A program made the translations under genes and the position numbers. The notes below the pieces were generated by a model. That model was given only the letters and a program-made list of their open reading frames with translations, was not told the origin of the DNA and did no database searches. 64,000 bases of DNA from assembly GCA_033296685.1 (NCBI GenBank), contig MU854341.1, positions 1 to 64,000 on the forward strand, in the 5' to 3' direction. Source of the DNA: Parachaetomium inaequale (taxonomy: Eukaryota > Ascomycota > Sordariomycetes > Sordariales > Chaetomiaceae). Of the stretch, positions 10,152-22,525 are shown one piece after another. How positions within the stretch are numbered: the first letter of the stretch is position 1; each line of letters opens with the position of its first letter.

Positions 10152-13100
10152 CTAAACCGCCTGACTATACCCCCCGCCCACAAACCCCCTCCTCCCCTTC
10201 CCATACCGCCACCACTTCCTCCCCTCATCCACCCAAAACACGCTACTACACAGCACCAACAACCCCAACAAATCCCTGATCCCAAGCGCCTCCGTCTGGA
10301 AAACCTCCTGCAGCCAGGGGAAATACACCACCGCCAACTGACCCATCAGACTCCCCGCAACAGCCCAGTTAAACAGCACATTACTCCACAGCCCGACCTC
10401 GCCGCGCAGCACGCTCTTGCTCTCGGAGCGGCAGGTCAGCGCGTTGAACATGTCAAAGAGCACGAAGCACGTGAAGGTCATGGTGGTGTCGCGGCGCGTG
10501 ACCTGGCCGTCGCCGAGCATCTCGCGCGTGTAGACGAGCATGGTGCCCGCCATGACGACGGCCGCCTGCGTGAGGACGCGCGTGAGCAGGCGCCGCGTGA
10601 GGACCGCGTCGCCGCGCCGGCGGGGGGGGCGGTTCATGACGTCCTTGTCGACGGCTTCGACGCCGAGGGATTGGGCTGGGGGGCCGTCCATGATGATGTC
10701 TATACCCAAAATTAGTGGGTGGGGAAGGGGGGGAGAGGGGTAAGGGGGGCTTACTGATCCAGAGGATCTGCATTGCGTTGAGCGGGGACTTGAACCCCAA
10801 CGCGGTGCAGATCAGGACGAGGGAGAGGCCGGCGGCGCTGGTGGAGAGCTGGAAGGTGAGGAAGTTTTGGATGTTGTTGAAGATGGCCTTGCCCTCTTCG
10901 ATGGCGTGGAGGATGGTGGAGAAGTCGTCGTCCGTCAGGATCATGTCGGCGGCTTCCTTGGCGACGTCGGTGCCGTGCATGCCCATGGCGATGCCGATGT
11001 CGGCTTTTTTGAGGGCTGGCGCATCGTTGACGCCGTCGCCCGTCATGGCGACAATATCGCCGCGGGACTGGAGCGCCCGGATGATTTTCAGCTTGTGGTC
11101 CGGGTTTGTCCGCGCAAAGATGGTCGTGTGCTCCATTGCTCTCGCGAGGTCCTCGTCCGACATGGCGTCGATTTCGTCGCCGCGGAGGACCGGCTTGATG
11201 GTGATTTGGTTTGATGTATGCGTGGTGGGGGCAGCAACCGCCATGCCCAGCTGCTTGCCGATAGCGAGCGCGGTGGTCTCGGCGTCGCCCGTGATCATGA
11301 TGACCTTGACACGGCCGCGCATCAGCTTTCTAATGGAGCGTCCAACGCCAGGCCGAGGCGGATCACTCATGCCCACCAACCCTGCAAAGCTGAGGCCTCT
11401 GTACTGCTCCTCGACGCCATGATGAACAGGGCTATCGGCTCGGTCGGCGCCAGGGGTGTTGCTCCTCGCGCCAGACCTGCTCCTGGATTTTGCAACAGGC
11501 CCGCTCGCAAAGGCCAAGACCCTCAGGCCCGTGGAAGCCATCTGCTCGGCCGCCTCCAGAGCCTCCTGCCGCCGGGCCGTGTCGAGCACAATCTCCCTGC
11601 CATCCTTGGTGACATAGGTATCGCAAGCTTCGAGGACCTTGTCGATGGCGCCCTTCATGTAGGCAAATTCCTTATCATTCTTCCCGCCCTCGGTGCCAAT
11701 CGTGACGCCCATCCACTTGCGCTCGGAGCTGAACGGCGTCTCGGTCACCCGGGGTCCGATAGAATCGCGGACGTCATGCTCCTTGAACCGATCCAGCAGG
11801 TCAAGCATGGCAACGTCGGTGGGCTGGCCGACCCAGCGCGTGTACGTCGACGAGTGGCCCCTATTCTGGGTCGACGACAGGACGGCTCTCGCAGCCGCGC
11901 CGTTTTCGGTGTATTTGCGGGCGAGGCGCGCATTGTTAGCAATATTACCAATGCGCATGATCCTGAGCGCAGCAGGTTCAAGCTTGGTCTCTGCTGCCTC
12001 ATCGTCGGATTCAACATCAACAGCATCGTTTGTGCCAAAGTACCACATCTTGGCAGTCGTCATGTGGTTCATGGTCAGGGTTCCTAGCCGGTATTAGCTC
12101 AGTTATTTTCCGCGATTGAAGGTCCCCTGCTTACCTGTCTTGTCCGTGCAAACCACGTTGACGGACCCCAAGGTCTCAACCTTGGGCATCCTCCGAACAA
12201 TTGCATTGTGCTTGGCCATCCGGTGGACGCCGAGAGCGAGCGTCACGGTAACGATAATGGGTAGGCCCTCGGGAATCGCCGCGACAGCCAGCGAGATAGA
12301 AATGGTGAAGATTTCGAGCAGCTTCTTCCCCTGGAACCAGCCGATGAGCGAGATGAGCCCGATGATAACGAAGGACGCCTTGCTCAGCTGGGACCCCAGG
12401 TCATCCATGGAGATCTGCAGCGGCGAGCGAGGGCTCTCGGTGCCAGACACGCTGGTTGCGATGGTACCAAAGTGTGTATCGCCGCCAGTCGCAAACACAA
12501 CCCCCTGCCCATGCCCGGATTTCACGAGCGTCCCCATATACGCAATGTTGTGCGGCCCGTCGTGGTCCGACTTCGCATGCCCCGCCGACTGTCCGCCAGG
12601 GGCTCCGCCAAAGGATGGCTGGGGCAGTTGCAAGGTCGCGTTGCCATAGCTGGGAACGCCGATCGCGCGACGGGGACGGGTGTTTGCCGTGACTCTGACG
12701 GGCTCGTTCTCGCCCGTGAGATTCGAGACATCGATGGTCAAATCGGCGGCCTTGGTCACTCGGATATCGGCGGGGATGCGGTCGCCGGTGGTGAAGAGCA
12801 CCAGATCCCCAGGTACCAGTTGTGCAGCCATGACTTTTGATGACGTCGCCTCGAGAACCTCTTCTTCAGGAGTAACCGAGCCGGAGGTGGGAACATCAGG
12901 GGTCTTGTCACCAAGCCCCGGCCAATTTGGCGAGCGCGCGCTGGGAGAGGCGCTGGGAGCTTGTTTCCGCACAAGATGCGCATGGTTGGGGACGAGGTGG
13001 TTGAGCGCCTCGATCGACTTCTCGGAGCGGTACTCCTGCACAAAGCCCACGCTGACCACGATGGTCACTGCTACCGTGATGCTCACAGCGTCGTCCATGT

Positions 13101-13545
13101 TGCCCACCAGAATCGACGCGCCGGCGGAGACCAGGAGCAGGACGATAAGCGGCTCCTGGAACTGCTTAATGAAGCGCAACCATATCGGCTCGGGCTCATC
13201 GTGGGGGATCTCGTTCGGGCCGTAGTCGCGTAACCTCGAGAGGGCTTCGGCGGGCGTGAGGCCATGCGTGAGCGATGTTTTCAGTCGTGCGGCGACCTCG
13301 ATTGAGGTTAGGGCCGAGTATTCATCGGCGATAGTCTGGGCAAATGCCATTAGCACCCTGCGCGGTCCCTATATACACTGCCGGGAGCCTACTCTTGACT
13401 GCGCCGATGTCGTCCGCGGGCTCATCCTGGGGGAGGCGGACGGCGATCGCTCCAGCTCCATCGGGACTCCTCCTGACCCTGGCTCGTGCGAGTTCTGGTA
13501 AAGCGGCAGGGCATCGCCGTTATCTTTCCGCGTGAATCGATCCAT
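10152..13545 (-). CDS. PMR1: Golgi Ca2+/Mn2+-transporting P-type ATPase (SPCA/PMR1) with an in-frame stop near the 5' end
   Basis: Core exons 13350-12135, 12083-10755 and 10699-10152 (introns of 51 and 55 nt) give 1,030 residues from ATG 13350. P2A ATPase marks: LTGENEPV in the actuator domain, phosphorylation site CTDKTGT rebuilt exactly across the first intron, TGDGVNDAP hinge, and ILWINIIMDGPPAQSLG rebuilt across the second. It pumps Ca2+ and Mn2+ into the Golgi, supporting glycosylation and secretion. The same frame continues upstream to ATG 13545 (MDRFTRKDNGDALPLYQ), a plausible native N-terminus, but a single TAG at 13371-13369 interrupts it. Three readings are possible: a 24-nt GT...AG segment (13392-13369) removed as an ultra-short intron (1,087 residues), initiation at 13350, or a nonsense change or sequencing error. 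Relative to yeast PMR1 there is a Pro/Ser-rich insertion before the actuator domain. Divergent from RAD21. Confidence 0.9.
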
Positions 13546-14929
13546 CTTGGAGTCCGGGCGAGAGAAAAGCAGTGCCGCGGGACGTGGGCGCAAAGGACCC
13601 CGGGGGGGAGTCGATGGACCAACTGAACGTCATCAACGGCTGCAGCAGCGGCAGCGGCAGCGACAGAAAGAAAAGGGGAAAATGGGTATCCGAGCTCCAA
13701 TCAATACATCAGAAGGGAAGCAACACCATTGCCGGCGCAGGAGACTTTTTGCCGTTTCAATCGAGGTCCGGGCGAGGGTTGGAGGTGGAAACCTGGCGGA
13801 CAATGGACCGAGCCGAGACTCGCTGCTCGTGGAACGTGTTTTATTCAAGCTTTGCCATTCCCTGTTCGGCGCTCGACCTGCAAACAGGGGTGCGTGCAGC
13901 GAAGAAGGGGCGCGGGCCAGGCACCATGCGCCTTCGGCTTGGCGTCTTGTGGTACGAAGTACATTTCAATATCTGTCGCATACAACTGCACAAGACCACA
14001 TTGTTACCAGGTAGGTATGATATTGAGCCTCGAGTCTAGGTTCATGAGATGGCATTGTTACTGAGTAACGATTGAGATAACGGGGATACATGCGCCATTT
14101 CTAGGAGTCCCAACGGAGCTGGTAAAGATATCCGTCCGTATCGAAGTTCTGTTACGAAGTATCGTTCCAGGAGACGCTTTCGCAGCGTCAAGAAAGCACG
14201 AAGAGAGAAAGCAACGAGCCGAGTGGTAAACTGATGAAACCGTTTGAGTATGAGCATCAGAGGCGAGCCACGGGGTACGGCATGCCTTGCCCGAGAATTG
14301 TTGTTTAAACTTTTAATGTGAGACACGTCCGCTTCCGTACGGATATGTAATTACCTAGTTGTGAAATGTTCCCTGTATTCGTAACTTGCTCCGGCCAATC
14401 CACCACTCCACGTGACTGTTGCCTGATGGACTGGAGCCGACTCGGTGGCTGGTGGGGCCACCCCAGCCTCTCAAATTTCGCAGGGGCTTGATTGCTTGAT
14501 TTTCAAGAGCTCGCTGCACATTCCCACAACCGCCGCCCCGAACCGACCACATCCCCTCCCTCTTCACCTGCAATTCGACTTCGCTTCATCTCACCCATCG
14601 CCTCTTACTTGCTGCCGCATCCGACCCGATGCCCATTGCACTATCCAAAACGACCATTGTCGACAACCTCGACGGTTTTTCTTGATTGCGCGAGTCCTGT
14701 GCCGACGTGACTGGACGAGCTTCAGCGCGCCATTGCCCAAACAACGCTACGCGCGTTCTCGTGTTTACCTCCACCTCCCGACAACCCACCCACCACCGCA
14801 GCTGCCCCGCCGTCGCGTCCCTTTCGTCGCGCGCCGACACCTCATCGATTAGACGTCCCGACAATTGCCGTATTACTACCGCGCTGTCATTGATTCGCGC
14901 ATATTGCTTTCGTTGCTACCGTCGCCGCC
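13546..14929. promoter_or_regulatory. Divergent promoter region PMR1 / RAD21
   Basis: 1.4 kb between two divergent starts. The RAD21 side (about 14480-14929) is strongly pyrimidine-rich on the plus strand, typical of fungal leaders. I see no clear binding-site cluster and no gene. Confidence 0.45.
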
Positions 14930-16936
14930 ATGTTCTGGTCCGGGACACTGCTCAGTGCCACCGGCCCCTTGGCCAAGGCATGGCTCTCTGCCAACCAGGA
15001 GCGCAAGATCTCCAAGGTCCAGATTCTGCAGCACAACCTGCAAGACAGCGTCGACGCCATCATCGCCCCCAATGACGCCCCCCTCGCCCTCAGGCTCAGC
15101 GGCCAGCTACTGCTCGGCGTGGTCCGCATCTATAGCCGCAAGGCGCGTTATCTTCTGGATGACTGCAACGAAGCCCTGATCAAGATCAAGATGGTATGGC
15201 CTTTTTTCTGATAGAACCTTTCTGATGCACCATATTGACGCGTCCAGGCTTTCCGATCCACCGGCAACCATGACATCCCCACGAATTTGCATGCGACGAC
15301 CAAGGAGTCCCTCATGCTCCCCGATACCATCACGCCGTATGATAACCTCGACCTTCTGCCACCGCCGAGCTCCGAGTTCCTTGCTTCGCAACTCGAAGAA
15401 GTGACGGCGACCCCGATAAGTAGCCGAAAGGCTGCCGTTCGCCCCCTCAACCGCGACATCAACCTTCAGGAGGACTTCAACAACAGTCAGTTCCTGCAGG
15501 ATACCACAGGCGACGATGACGAGCTGGCCCTCGCGAACATGGACGACCTCGACTTGGAGCTCGACTTCGGCATGGATATCGATGAGCGCCCGACCAAGCT
15601 GATGGACAAGAGCGTGGAAATGGGCAGAGACGTGCCTGCTGCCAGGCCAGTCGAGGAGGACATGTTCAGCGAGCTGGATATGGGCGGCCCGAGCAAGGAT
15701 CGGCAGACGCGTGAACCCTCGCTGGGCCTCGATCTCGACTTTGGCGATGGCATTCAAATTGCCGACGGGGAGGGCGATATCCAAATGGCCGACGACGACC
15801 TCCAGTTTAACCTCGGAGATGAGTCCGCCATGCCCGGAGCTACTCGCCCGGACATGAGCCGCGCGCGGATTTCCGAGTCCCCGCTGTCCGACATCGACGA
15901 GGAATTTGCCAAGGAGGTCGAGATGGAGTACAGCCGGCACATGAACACCGACATGTACGAACCGGGCGATGACCCGACGGCGTCCATCATTCGGGCGCCA
16001 CAGCGGCAGAAGAAGAAGAAGCTGCTTCAGCCGGACGATCAAACCATGCTGTCCAACGCCCAGATCAAGGAGCAGCAGGCGAAGCGTGACAACATTCTCA
16101 AGCCGCAGTCATTCCTTACGCACGATCCGTATATCGTTGGCCTGATGGATCTCCACAAGAACGGCGGCTTTGTCCACAACATTCTGTTCGAGGGGCGCAG
16201 TGATGGCTGGGCTCCCGAGCTCAAGGGTCTTTTGTCTCTCGGCTCCATCCGGCCCAATGAGCTGAAGAGGAAGAGAGATAGCGGTGTCGCCGATATGGAC
16301 AGCGAGGATGAGCAGGGCGCGTCCAAGTCCCCGCGTCTAGAACTTCCTGAGGACGAGACCGTGCTGGGCCTTGACGGGTCGATTGCAGGCAACCAGAGCA
16401 TTGCCGCAGACGGCACCGTGCTCGAAATCCCCGCCGATGATACTGTCGTTTTCCACGGCGACGACGAGGATGAGCGGCCCGGCTCCAGGGGAGGCGCGCC
16501 CACCAGCCCCATGCCCGCCTTCGACGACACAACCATGCCTATTGTGCACCCCGCCGACAACGGCCCCGTGTCCATCGGCACTAAGCATGCCGTGCACATC
16601 CTCCGCGACCTGTTTGGCGCCGACGCCGCCACCAACGCCGATAAGCGCAAGCACACGGCCGTTGTTTTCCAGGATCTGCTGCCCGAGAAGAAGACATCCA
16701 AAGCCGATGCCACCAAGATGTTTTTCGAGTGCCTGGTGCTCGCCACCAAGGACGCCATCAAGGTCGAGCAGCCCGAGGGCTCCCTCGGCGGCAAAATCCG
16801 CGTCCGCGGGAAGCGCGGGCTGTGGGGTGACTGGGCCGAACGCGAGGCCGGTGGTGAGGTCGCCCGCGAGCAGCCCCTGCCGAATCAGCCCGAGCATGCC
16901 GTGCAGTCGTCTGCCGCGGTGGCTGTTGAGGCGTAG
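14930..16936 (+). CDS. RAD21: Cohesin alpha-kleisin subunit RAD21/SCC1
   Basis: Exons 14930-15193 and 15248-16936 (54-nt intron, GTATGG...CCAG) give 650 residues. The N-terminal Rad21/Rec8 domain (MFWSGTLLSATGPLAKAWLSANQERKI begins it; about residues 1-100) contacts SMC3. The C-terminal winged helix (about 575-640, KADATKMFFECLVLATKDAI) contacts SMC1. The middle is acidic and disordered, as in all kleisins. It contains a textbook separase site, SVEMGR, at residues 210-215, and a second weaker ExxR candidate (EYSR) at 315-318. This mitotic rather than meiotic kleisin holds sister chromatids together until anaphase cleavage. The start is fixed by the conserved MFWS N-terminus. Confidence 0.95.
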
Positions 16937-17721
16937 GGGTCTTCTTCTGTGGTTGATGCGTGACGGCGCAGCACCTTTAATACTGCGGTAGCTTCTGGTC
17001 CGGTTCATTGTACAGCATTATTCCTTGTTGTCTCGGTTGGTGGCATGTTCGGTTGGGCGTCGGAATCTTTGTTTTGACTTCCTTCTTTCTCGGTCGTCAA
17101 TGGCGTTTGGCGCTCCGGGAGACTGGGAGATACCATTGTTGGAGGGCTCAGTCTGATTGGGGCAAAATGTAGGTGGTAGGGGTTCTCGTCCGGGTGCGAG
17201 AGATGGTCATTTTTGTTTGTGATAGGGGTTGGTATGGGCATTAGTTTGGAGGATTGGTGACTGGGCGAGCAGGCTGCTCTCGATGCCTTTGGTTTGTGGG
17301 GATTACAAGTGTACCTTCTAGCTGTAGGATACATACAGCTGCAGGAATCTTAGATAGCGATTGAATCAAACCGTTGAGTAATGCCATTGAATTAGCTTGC
17401 GATACTGGTGTTTGTGGTTAGACATGACATGGAACTTGCGGCCTACCGTTGAAAGCCGCATAACAACGAGCTTGGGTGCGGTATGGTAGGCAGAGCAGAT
17501 ATCTACTAACAGGCCATTTCACGTATACATTTCCGCATCTACTCAGCGAGCCAGGAAACAAGGAAATGCAGTCATTGATATTTCCATAGGTAATATATGT
17601 TCTCATCAACCTCATTCATTCCTTGGGCAGTCCCTCCGGGTTGGCAAGCACGGGAACCTAGACCAACCCAACTCGACCCATTTCTCAACCTAGGCTTAAA
17701 CATCTTTTCAACAACCCTCGA
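16937..17721. other. Convergent intergenic region RAD21 / DPP5
   Basis: 785 bp holding both 3' UTRs. No gene, repeat or RNA is recognised. Confidence 0.4.
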
Positions 17722-20330
17722 TTACACCTTCAACCCCTCCACCTTCTCCGCCAGCTTCTGCTCGTCCTCGATGCCCGAGTACTTGTTGATCCAGCCGAGT
17801 ACCTCACGGTGCCAGACGAGCGAGTTCTCGTGCTTCAGCACCCACTACACGGCGCCATCGTTAGCAATCAAGAGAAATTCGCAGCGCTGCTTATGAAGGC
17901 ATAGATAGGGCGGTCTCACGTGGTTCTCGTCGGGGAACATAAGCAGCTTGCTCGGCACCTTCTTGGCCTGCAGCACGTTGAACGCCGCCAGGCCCTCGGT
18001 GACGGGGAGGCGGTAGTCCAGCTCGCTGTGGATGATCTGTACGTATGCAAACCACCAGTCAGTCACAGACCCTTTTAGCATGAAACAAGCTGGGAGAGAT
18101 ACTGACCAACTGCGGCGTCGCCCACTCGCCCACAAACCTAGCCGGATCCCACTTCTCGTACCCCTCCCTGTTCTCATACAGCGTCCCCTCAAAGTCGTGG
18201 ATCGGGAAGAACAGTTCCTCGGTAGACCACTGGTTCAGCGTGCTGAACACGCCGTCGTGGCACACCAGCGCCTTGAACTTGCGTCCGAGCGGGTGGCCTT
18301 GGATCCAATCTACCCCCCTCGTCGTCAGCATCACGATGACAACCCAACTCGACAGCCCTCAGAGAGAGAGGAAAAAAGAAAGAGAGAAACTCACTGATCA
18401 TATACCCCCCATAACTCGCCCCCAACGCCACGGCCCTATTCCCATCCACCTCGGGCATATTCTCCACCACCCTGCCCAACAATGTCAGCTACTACTCGGT
18501 GTACTGAAGCACAAGAGCCACAAGAAGCTCTCAGGATACAAAGGAAAAAAAAATATGAATCTAACATACCACTCAAAACACCGCACAAGATCATTATACG
18601 GCCTGCCCCCCCACTCCCCACGGATCCCGTCCTCCAGCGCCATCCCGCACCCGGTACTCCCCGTCGGGTTGGGACAGACCACCACATAGCCCTGCTCGGC
18701 AAACACGGCCGGGTTCCAGCGCGTGCTCCACGAGTCCTGCCAGGCGCCCTGCGGGCCGCCGTGGATGAGCATGCAGAGCGGGTATTTCTTTCCGTCGTTT
18801 TTGGAAAAAGTGGAGGGGCGGACCACCAGCGCGTGCACGTCGTAGTCGCCGCCGGCGCCGCGGAAGGTGATGGTGTCGAGGGAGGAGCGGGTCAGACCGA
18901 AGGATTTGCCTTGCTTGGAGGCCGAGGAGATGATGGTGAAGGTGGAGGTGGAAGGGGAGGTGATGGAGTAGCAGGAGTTGTCGATTAGGGAGGTGGTTGT
19001 TACGAAGAGGTTGTTGGGGTTGGCGTTTTGGGTAGGGGTAGAGGTGGAGGAGGGGAGAAGGTAGAAGGAGAAGACGCTGCCGTCGGGGGTGCTGATGGGT
19101 GTTGGGAGGGAGGTGGCCTTGGACGGGGTCGAGGGCAGCTCGAAGATGAGGGTGCGGGCGTGGTGCTCGGCCGTAACGTAGAGTTTGGCGTCGTCGTGGC
19201 TCCACAGGATGGAGTCCGGGCGGGCGTCCCAGCCGCCGTGGCCGTCTTTGGTGGCGTAGAATTCTTCCGTCCTGTCTGGGTTGGTGATGTCGGGGACGAC
19301 GAGCAGGCGCGGCTTGTCGGACTCGTACTGGTTGCTGCGCATGCGGGTGAAGGCGACCTTGCGGCCGCAGCTGGAGAAGACGGGGCTGTTGGAGTAGCCC
19401 TCGAGGCCGGGTGTCTTGACAATTTGGGGGGCGGGCGGGTTGGACTCGGTGAAGGTCTCCAGGGGGATGAAGTAGAGGTCCGTCTTGGTGTAGATGGCAG
19501 CGTTGAGCTCGGGGTCCTTGGCCACGAACACCAAGCCTGCCGGGCCGATATCGAAGTCGCCGGTGCCTCCGAACGGGGGGACGGGCGAGGAGAGCTTGGT
19601 CCCGGCCAGGGCGTGGGTGAGAGCATTGTCACGGAGGGAGTATTTGCCATCCTTCTGCTCGAGCACGCCGTAGAAGAGTGAACTGGTGTTCTCGGAGTTC
19701 CAGGCATCCCAATGGCGAGCGAAGAGGCTGGTGTAGACCTTGGCACTGGACTGCGGCTTCTTCTCGGTCTCGGGGTTGTACAGCTTGCCGTCAGGGGTTG
19801 TCAAGGCCGAGCAGGCAAAGGCGATGGTGCTATTTGACAGCTTCTTGACTTTCACATTAGAGATGGGGCCTTTGACCGAGCCAGCTTCATACGACCTGTA
19901 CACAGTCTTAGTATTTGACTGGGCAGCAGGGGGTCATGACCTACGACGTGTCGGGCTTGAGATGGCGGACGACCAGCGTAGTGCTGCCGTTATCACCACT
20001 CTTGAGATAGAGGACCTCGTCGTCGCCGAGCCAGACAGGCTCGCTGGCGCCAGACTCCTCGACTACCGATACCGACTCACCGGAGTCGATATCAAGGGCC
20101 CGGATTTGGGAGCTCTTTTTGTGGCTGTCGAAGGAGTACGAGGAGACCTGTGCGGGTCAGTCAGGACCTATCATCTCCAACTAACAACGTCCAGGGACAA
20201 CATAATGAAGTTTGACTACCGTGTACAATGCCAGCTTGCCCGAGGGACTGGGCACTCCCGGCGACCGGCGAGGGGCCGAGAGCATCACCTTGGGGGTGAA
20301 TTTGGTTGCCGTGAGCGTCATGTTGCTCAT
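17722..20330 (-). CDS. Dipeptidyl-peptidase V-like serine peptidase (prolyl oligopeptidase family S9C)
   Basis: Seven exons (20330-20220, 20147-19945, 19895-18570, 18471-18395, 18309-18107, 18036-17920, 17844-17722) splice without frame breaks into 719 residues. Introns are 49-98 nt. An N-terminal beta-propeller region is followed by an alpha/beta-hydrolase domain with the loop LIHGGPQGAWQDSW, nucleophile elbow GASYGGYM (Ser566), Asp647 in ELDYRLPVTEG and His679 in PDENHW. DPP V removes N-terminal dipeptides, with Ala-, His- or Ser-Ala-like preference in known fungal enzymes. Unlike the secreted DppV of Aspergillus and dermatophytes, the N-terminus (MSNMTLTATKFTPK) has no hydrophobic signal core, so a cytosolic enzyme is more likely, unless an upstream exon was missed. 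The region before the start is ordinary promoter-like sequence. Confidence 0.92.
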
Positions 20331-20901
20331 GTAAAGTAAAAGAATAGGAGCCAGGCGTAAGAGGGGTAAAAATGAGGTGGTATAAAAATCAGGGGAATTC
20401 GAGGTGGTGTGAAGAGGACAAGCAACGTCCCGGAGCTCGGGCGCTGCGGGCCAGTGAGGGGCATCATCAAAGCTCCCGGCCCCGCACTGAGGAGCAGGTC
20501 CGGCACGGCGGCCAGAATAGGCAGGAGATTGATGGTAAGGCACTGAATTGGATGCATGTTAGAATGTAACCAGTTGCATAGTGACTGACTGATTGTACAA
20601 GAGTAGGAGGGGCTGTCAATAGCCTCCATTTCGAAGACTCGGATCCTAAAGGTCCATCAGGAGCTGCCAGAAGCAACCAGCTCCTTCAGATATAAACACA
20701 CCGGTATAACTCGGGTTCGCACCCAACGCCATAACCCAGCCCCCCAGAACGACCAAACGCCATCTACTCTAACCCAGCCCGCCATAAACACAAGGGGTAT
20801 GTCCGTCCCAGCCTCTGTAGTAACCCACCCCAGAACGCCATCTCGCAAACAACCGAACCCAACCTAACCCAGCCAGTTCACCAACCCAGCCCATCACCCA
20901 A
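20331..20901. other. Intergenic region DPP5 / EAF6
   Basis: 570 bp holding the DPP5 promoter (left) and the EAF6 3' UTR (right). AACCCA/CCAGCC-type short direct repeats lie near 20740-20900. No gene. Confidence 0.4.
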
Positions 20902-21184
20902 TCACTTCCTCGCCCCAAAACTCGTCCTCGCCTTCTTCGCCTCCCTCCCACCACCATCCGTCTCACTGTCCTCAGCCGCCGCCGCCGCCGCAGGAGTATT
21001 CTTCTTGCTCTTCTTGGACGTGTTGGCCCGCCCGCCGCCGGCAGCACTCCCCGTCGGCGTGGGCGCGCCCGACGGGCCGTTGCCGCCGAAGCTGCTCGAC
21101 AGCGGGGTCGGGCCGGGGGTTGAGGCGGGTGTTTGCGCGTCCTAACCAGATTATTAGTTTTCGTTCGCCCCAACTAAGAAATGT

Positions 21185-21236
<52 letters not shown>

Positions 21237-21761
21237 GGTACGTACCGTCGCCGCGGCGGGGTTATACGACACGGAGCTGCGCGAGAAGACGCGGTTCTGG
21301 TCGGCAGCGAGACCCGTCCGGCGGCGCTGGGCCGCGGCCGCCGCCGAGGCGCCGCCCTTGACGTAGTTGTCGAAGCCGATGACGATGTTGCCGCTGGGCG
21401 TGGCCTCGAGGTAGTCGGACTCTTTGGCGGCGATGTGGTCTTCGGTTGCGGCCTGTTTGTTTTATCAATCATGTCAGCGCGGTCTCTTCCTTTCTTTTCC
21501 TTTCCTTTCCTCTGCTTTCCATTTCTTGCGAGGGGTAAGGTAGGTAGAGTGAGCGGAAATAAAACGCACCAGCTTCTTCTCCAGGGCCCTCTTCTTAGCA
21601 ATCAGATCCTTAAGGTACTGCCGCTGCTTTTCGTAGAACGGGATGCCCGCAGCCGAGGACGAAGCTGTATTCGCATCGCCGGTGCCGCCGCCGGCGCCGC
21701 CGCCGGTGCCATTAACGCCAGCGCCGGCCGACTTGGCGCCGCCCGGGTTTTCAGCAGCCAT
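20902..21761 (-). CDS. EAF6: NuA4 histone acetyltransferase subunit EAF6
   Basis: Exons 21761-21570, 21452-21246 and 21141-20902 give 212 residues. EAF6 is a small subunit of NuA4 (and of related MYST complexes) that docks on the acetyltransferase/EPL1 module in the nucleus. The diagnostic core is a coiled coil starting YEKQRQYLKDLIAKKRALEKKL, then KESDYLEATPSGNIVIGFDNY, then AQRRRTGLA...NRVFSRSS and DAQTPASTP. The tail is basic and Ser/Ala-rich (KKSKKNTP ... KKARTSFGARK). The Gly/Ala-rich N-terminal 40 residues are low complexity. The 104-nt second intron carries a long dinucleotide repeat. The start at 21761 is the only ATG close to the conserved core; the frame stays open much further upstream (ATGs to 22322), but those residues look unlike the family. 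Confidence 0.93.
21188..21236. repeat. (GT)n(GA)n microsatellite inside EAF6 intron 2
   Basis: About 14 GT units followed by about 10 GA units on the plus strand. On the EAF6 sense strand this is (CT)n(CA)n, placed between the donor at 21245 and the acceptor at 21142, so it makes up half of the intron. Confidence 0.95.
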
Positions 21762-22525
21762 CTTGAACCCTCTGTCGCTACTGCTGCTGGTGATATCGCC
21801 GTCGTCGCCGTCAAGAGACGAGCAATCCGTGGCAGCGTCGAGGTCCAAGTAATCAAGCCAGCTCAAGCTGCCTGGTTTCTTCACGGTGCTGCTTGGTGGT
21901 GGAGGAGGAGAGTGACGCGTGCGGCCGTGCACGGCCGCGTCTCCAATAATTGTCTGGCATGGTTCCTTGGCAACGTCCCCATGCTCGCCAATCAGCGCAC
22001 AGAAGGTGCCTGTATCGCACTGTGCGAGTTGCATCGTGACAGTCGTTTGCAAGTATGAAGTGGATGGTGAATTTGGATGGGAAAGAGGTCGGTTTGGATG
22101 ACAGCGATGGCCTGCAGCGAGTAGGTTTGAAAGACAAAGGTTGTTGAAATTATTGACCCGCGTGGAAAGTTGATATGATAAGGCAGGTAAGGGAGCTGCA
22201 CATGTCGCCGGTAAGGTAAACAGCTTCAACTGAAAGATCTCCGAAAAGCCTGAGTAAGTTAGAAGCAGGCCTCGGCGGTCTTGCGACAGAGCCCAAGACC
22301 GATTCGTGACGGGTTCAACCATTTACTTAAGAATGTTTCTACAAGACCCGAACCTGAACTACTTCAGACAATTTTGCGCGAGGCAACGAGTGGGGGATTC
22401 GGGGTTGGTCTCACACATCCCAATCCTCCGACCAAGCCAAGCTAAGGTATGCAAAGTGCCACAGAGCTATGATCCTCATGGAAGGATAAGACGGCGGCCC
22501 ATGGATAAAATGCAGCAGCATAGCT
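21762..22525. other. Intergenic region EAF6 / PWI-RS gene
   Basis: 760 bp with the EAF6 promoter and leader. The minus-strand frame of EAF6 is open here, but its translation lacks conservation marks. No other gene is seen. Confidence 0.4.

Noticed and set aside
21762..22322. Upstream extension of EAF6 to ATG 22322 (187 extra residues)
   Set aside because: EAF6 proteins are about 150-220 residues and start shortly before the YEKQRQ coiled coil; the extension has no family resemblance.
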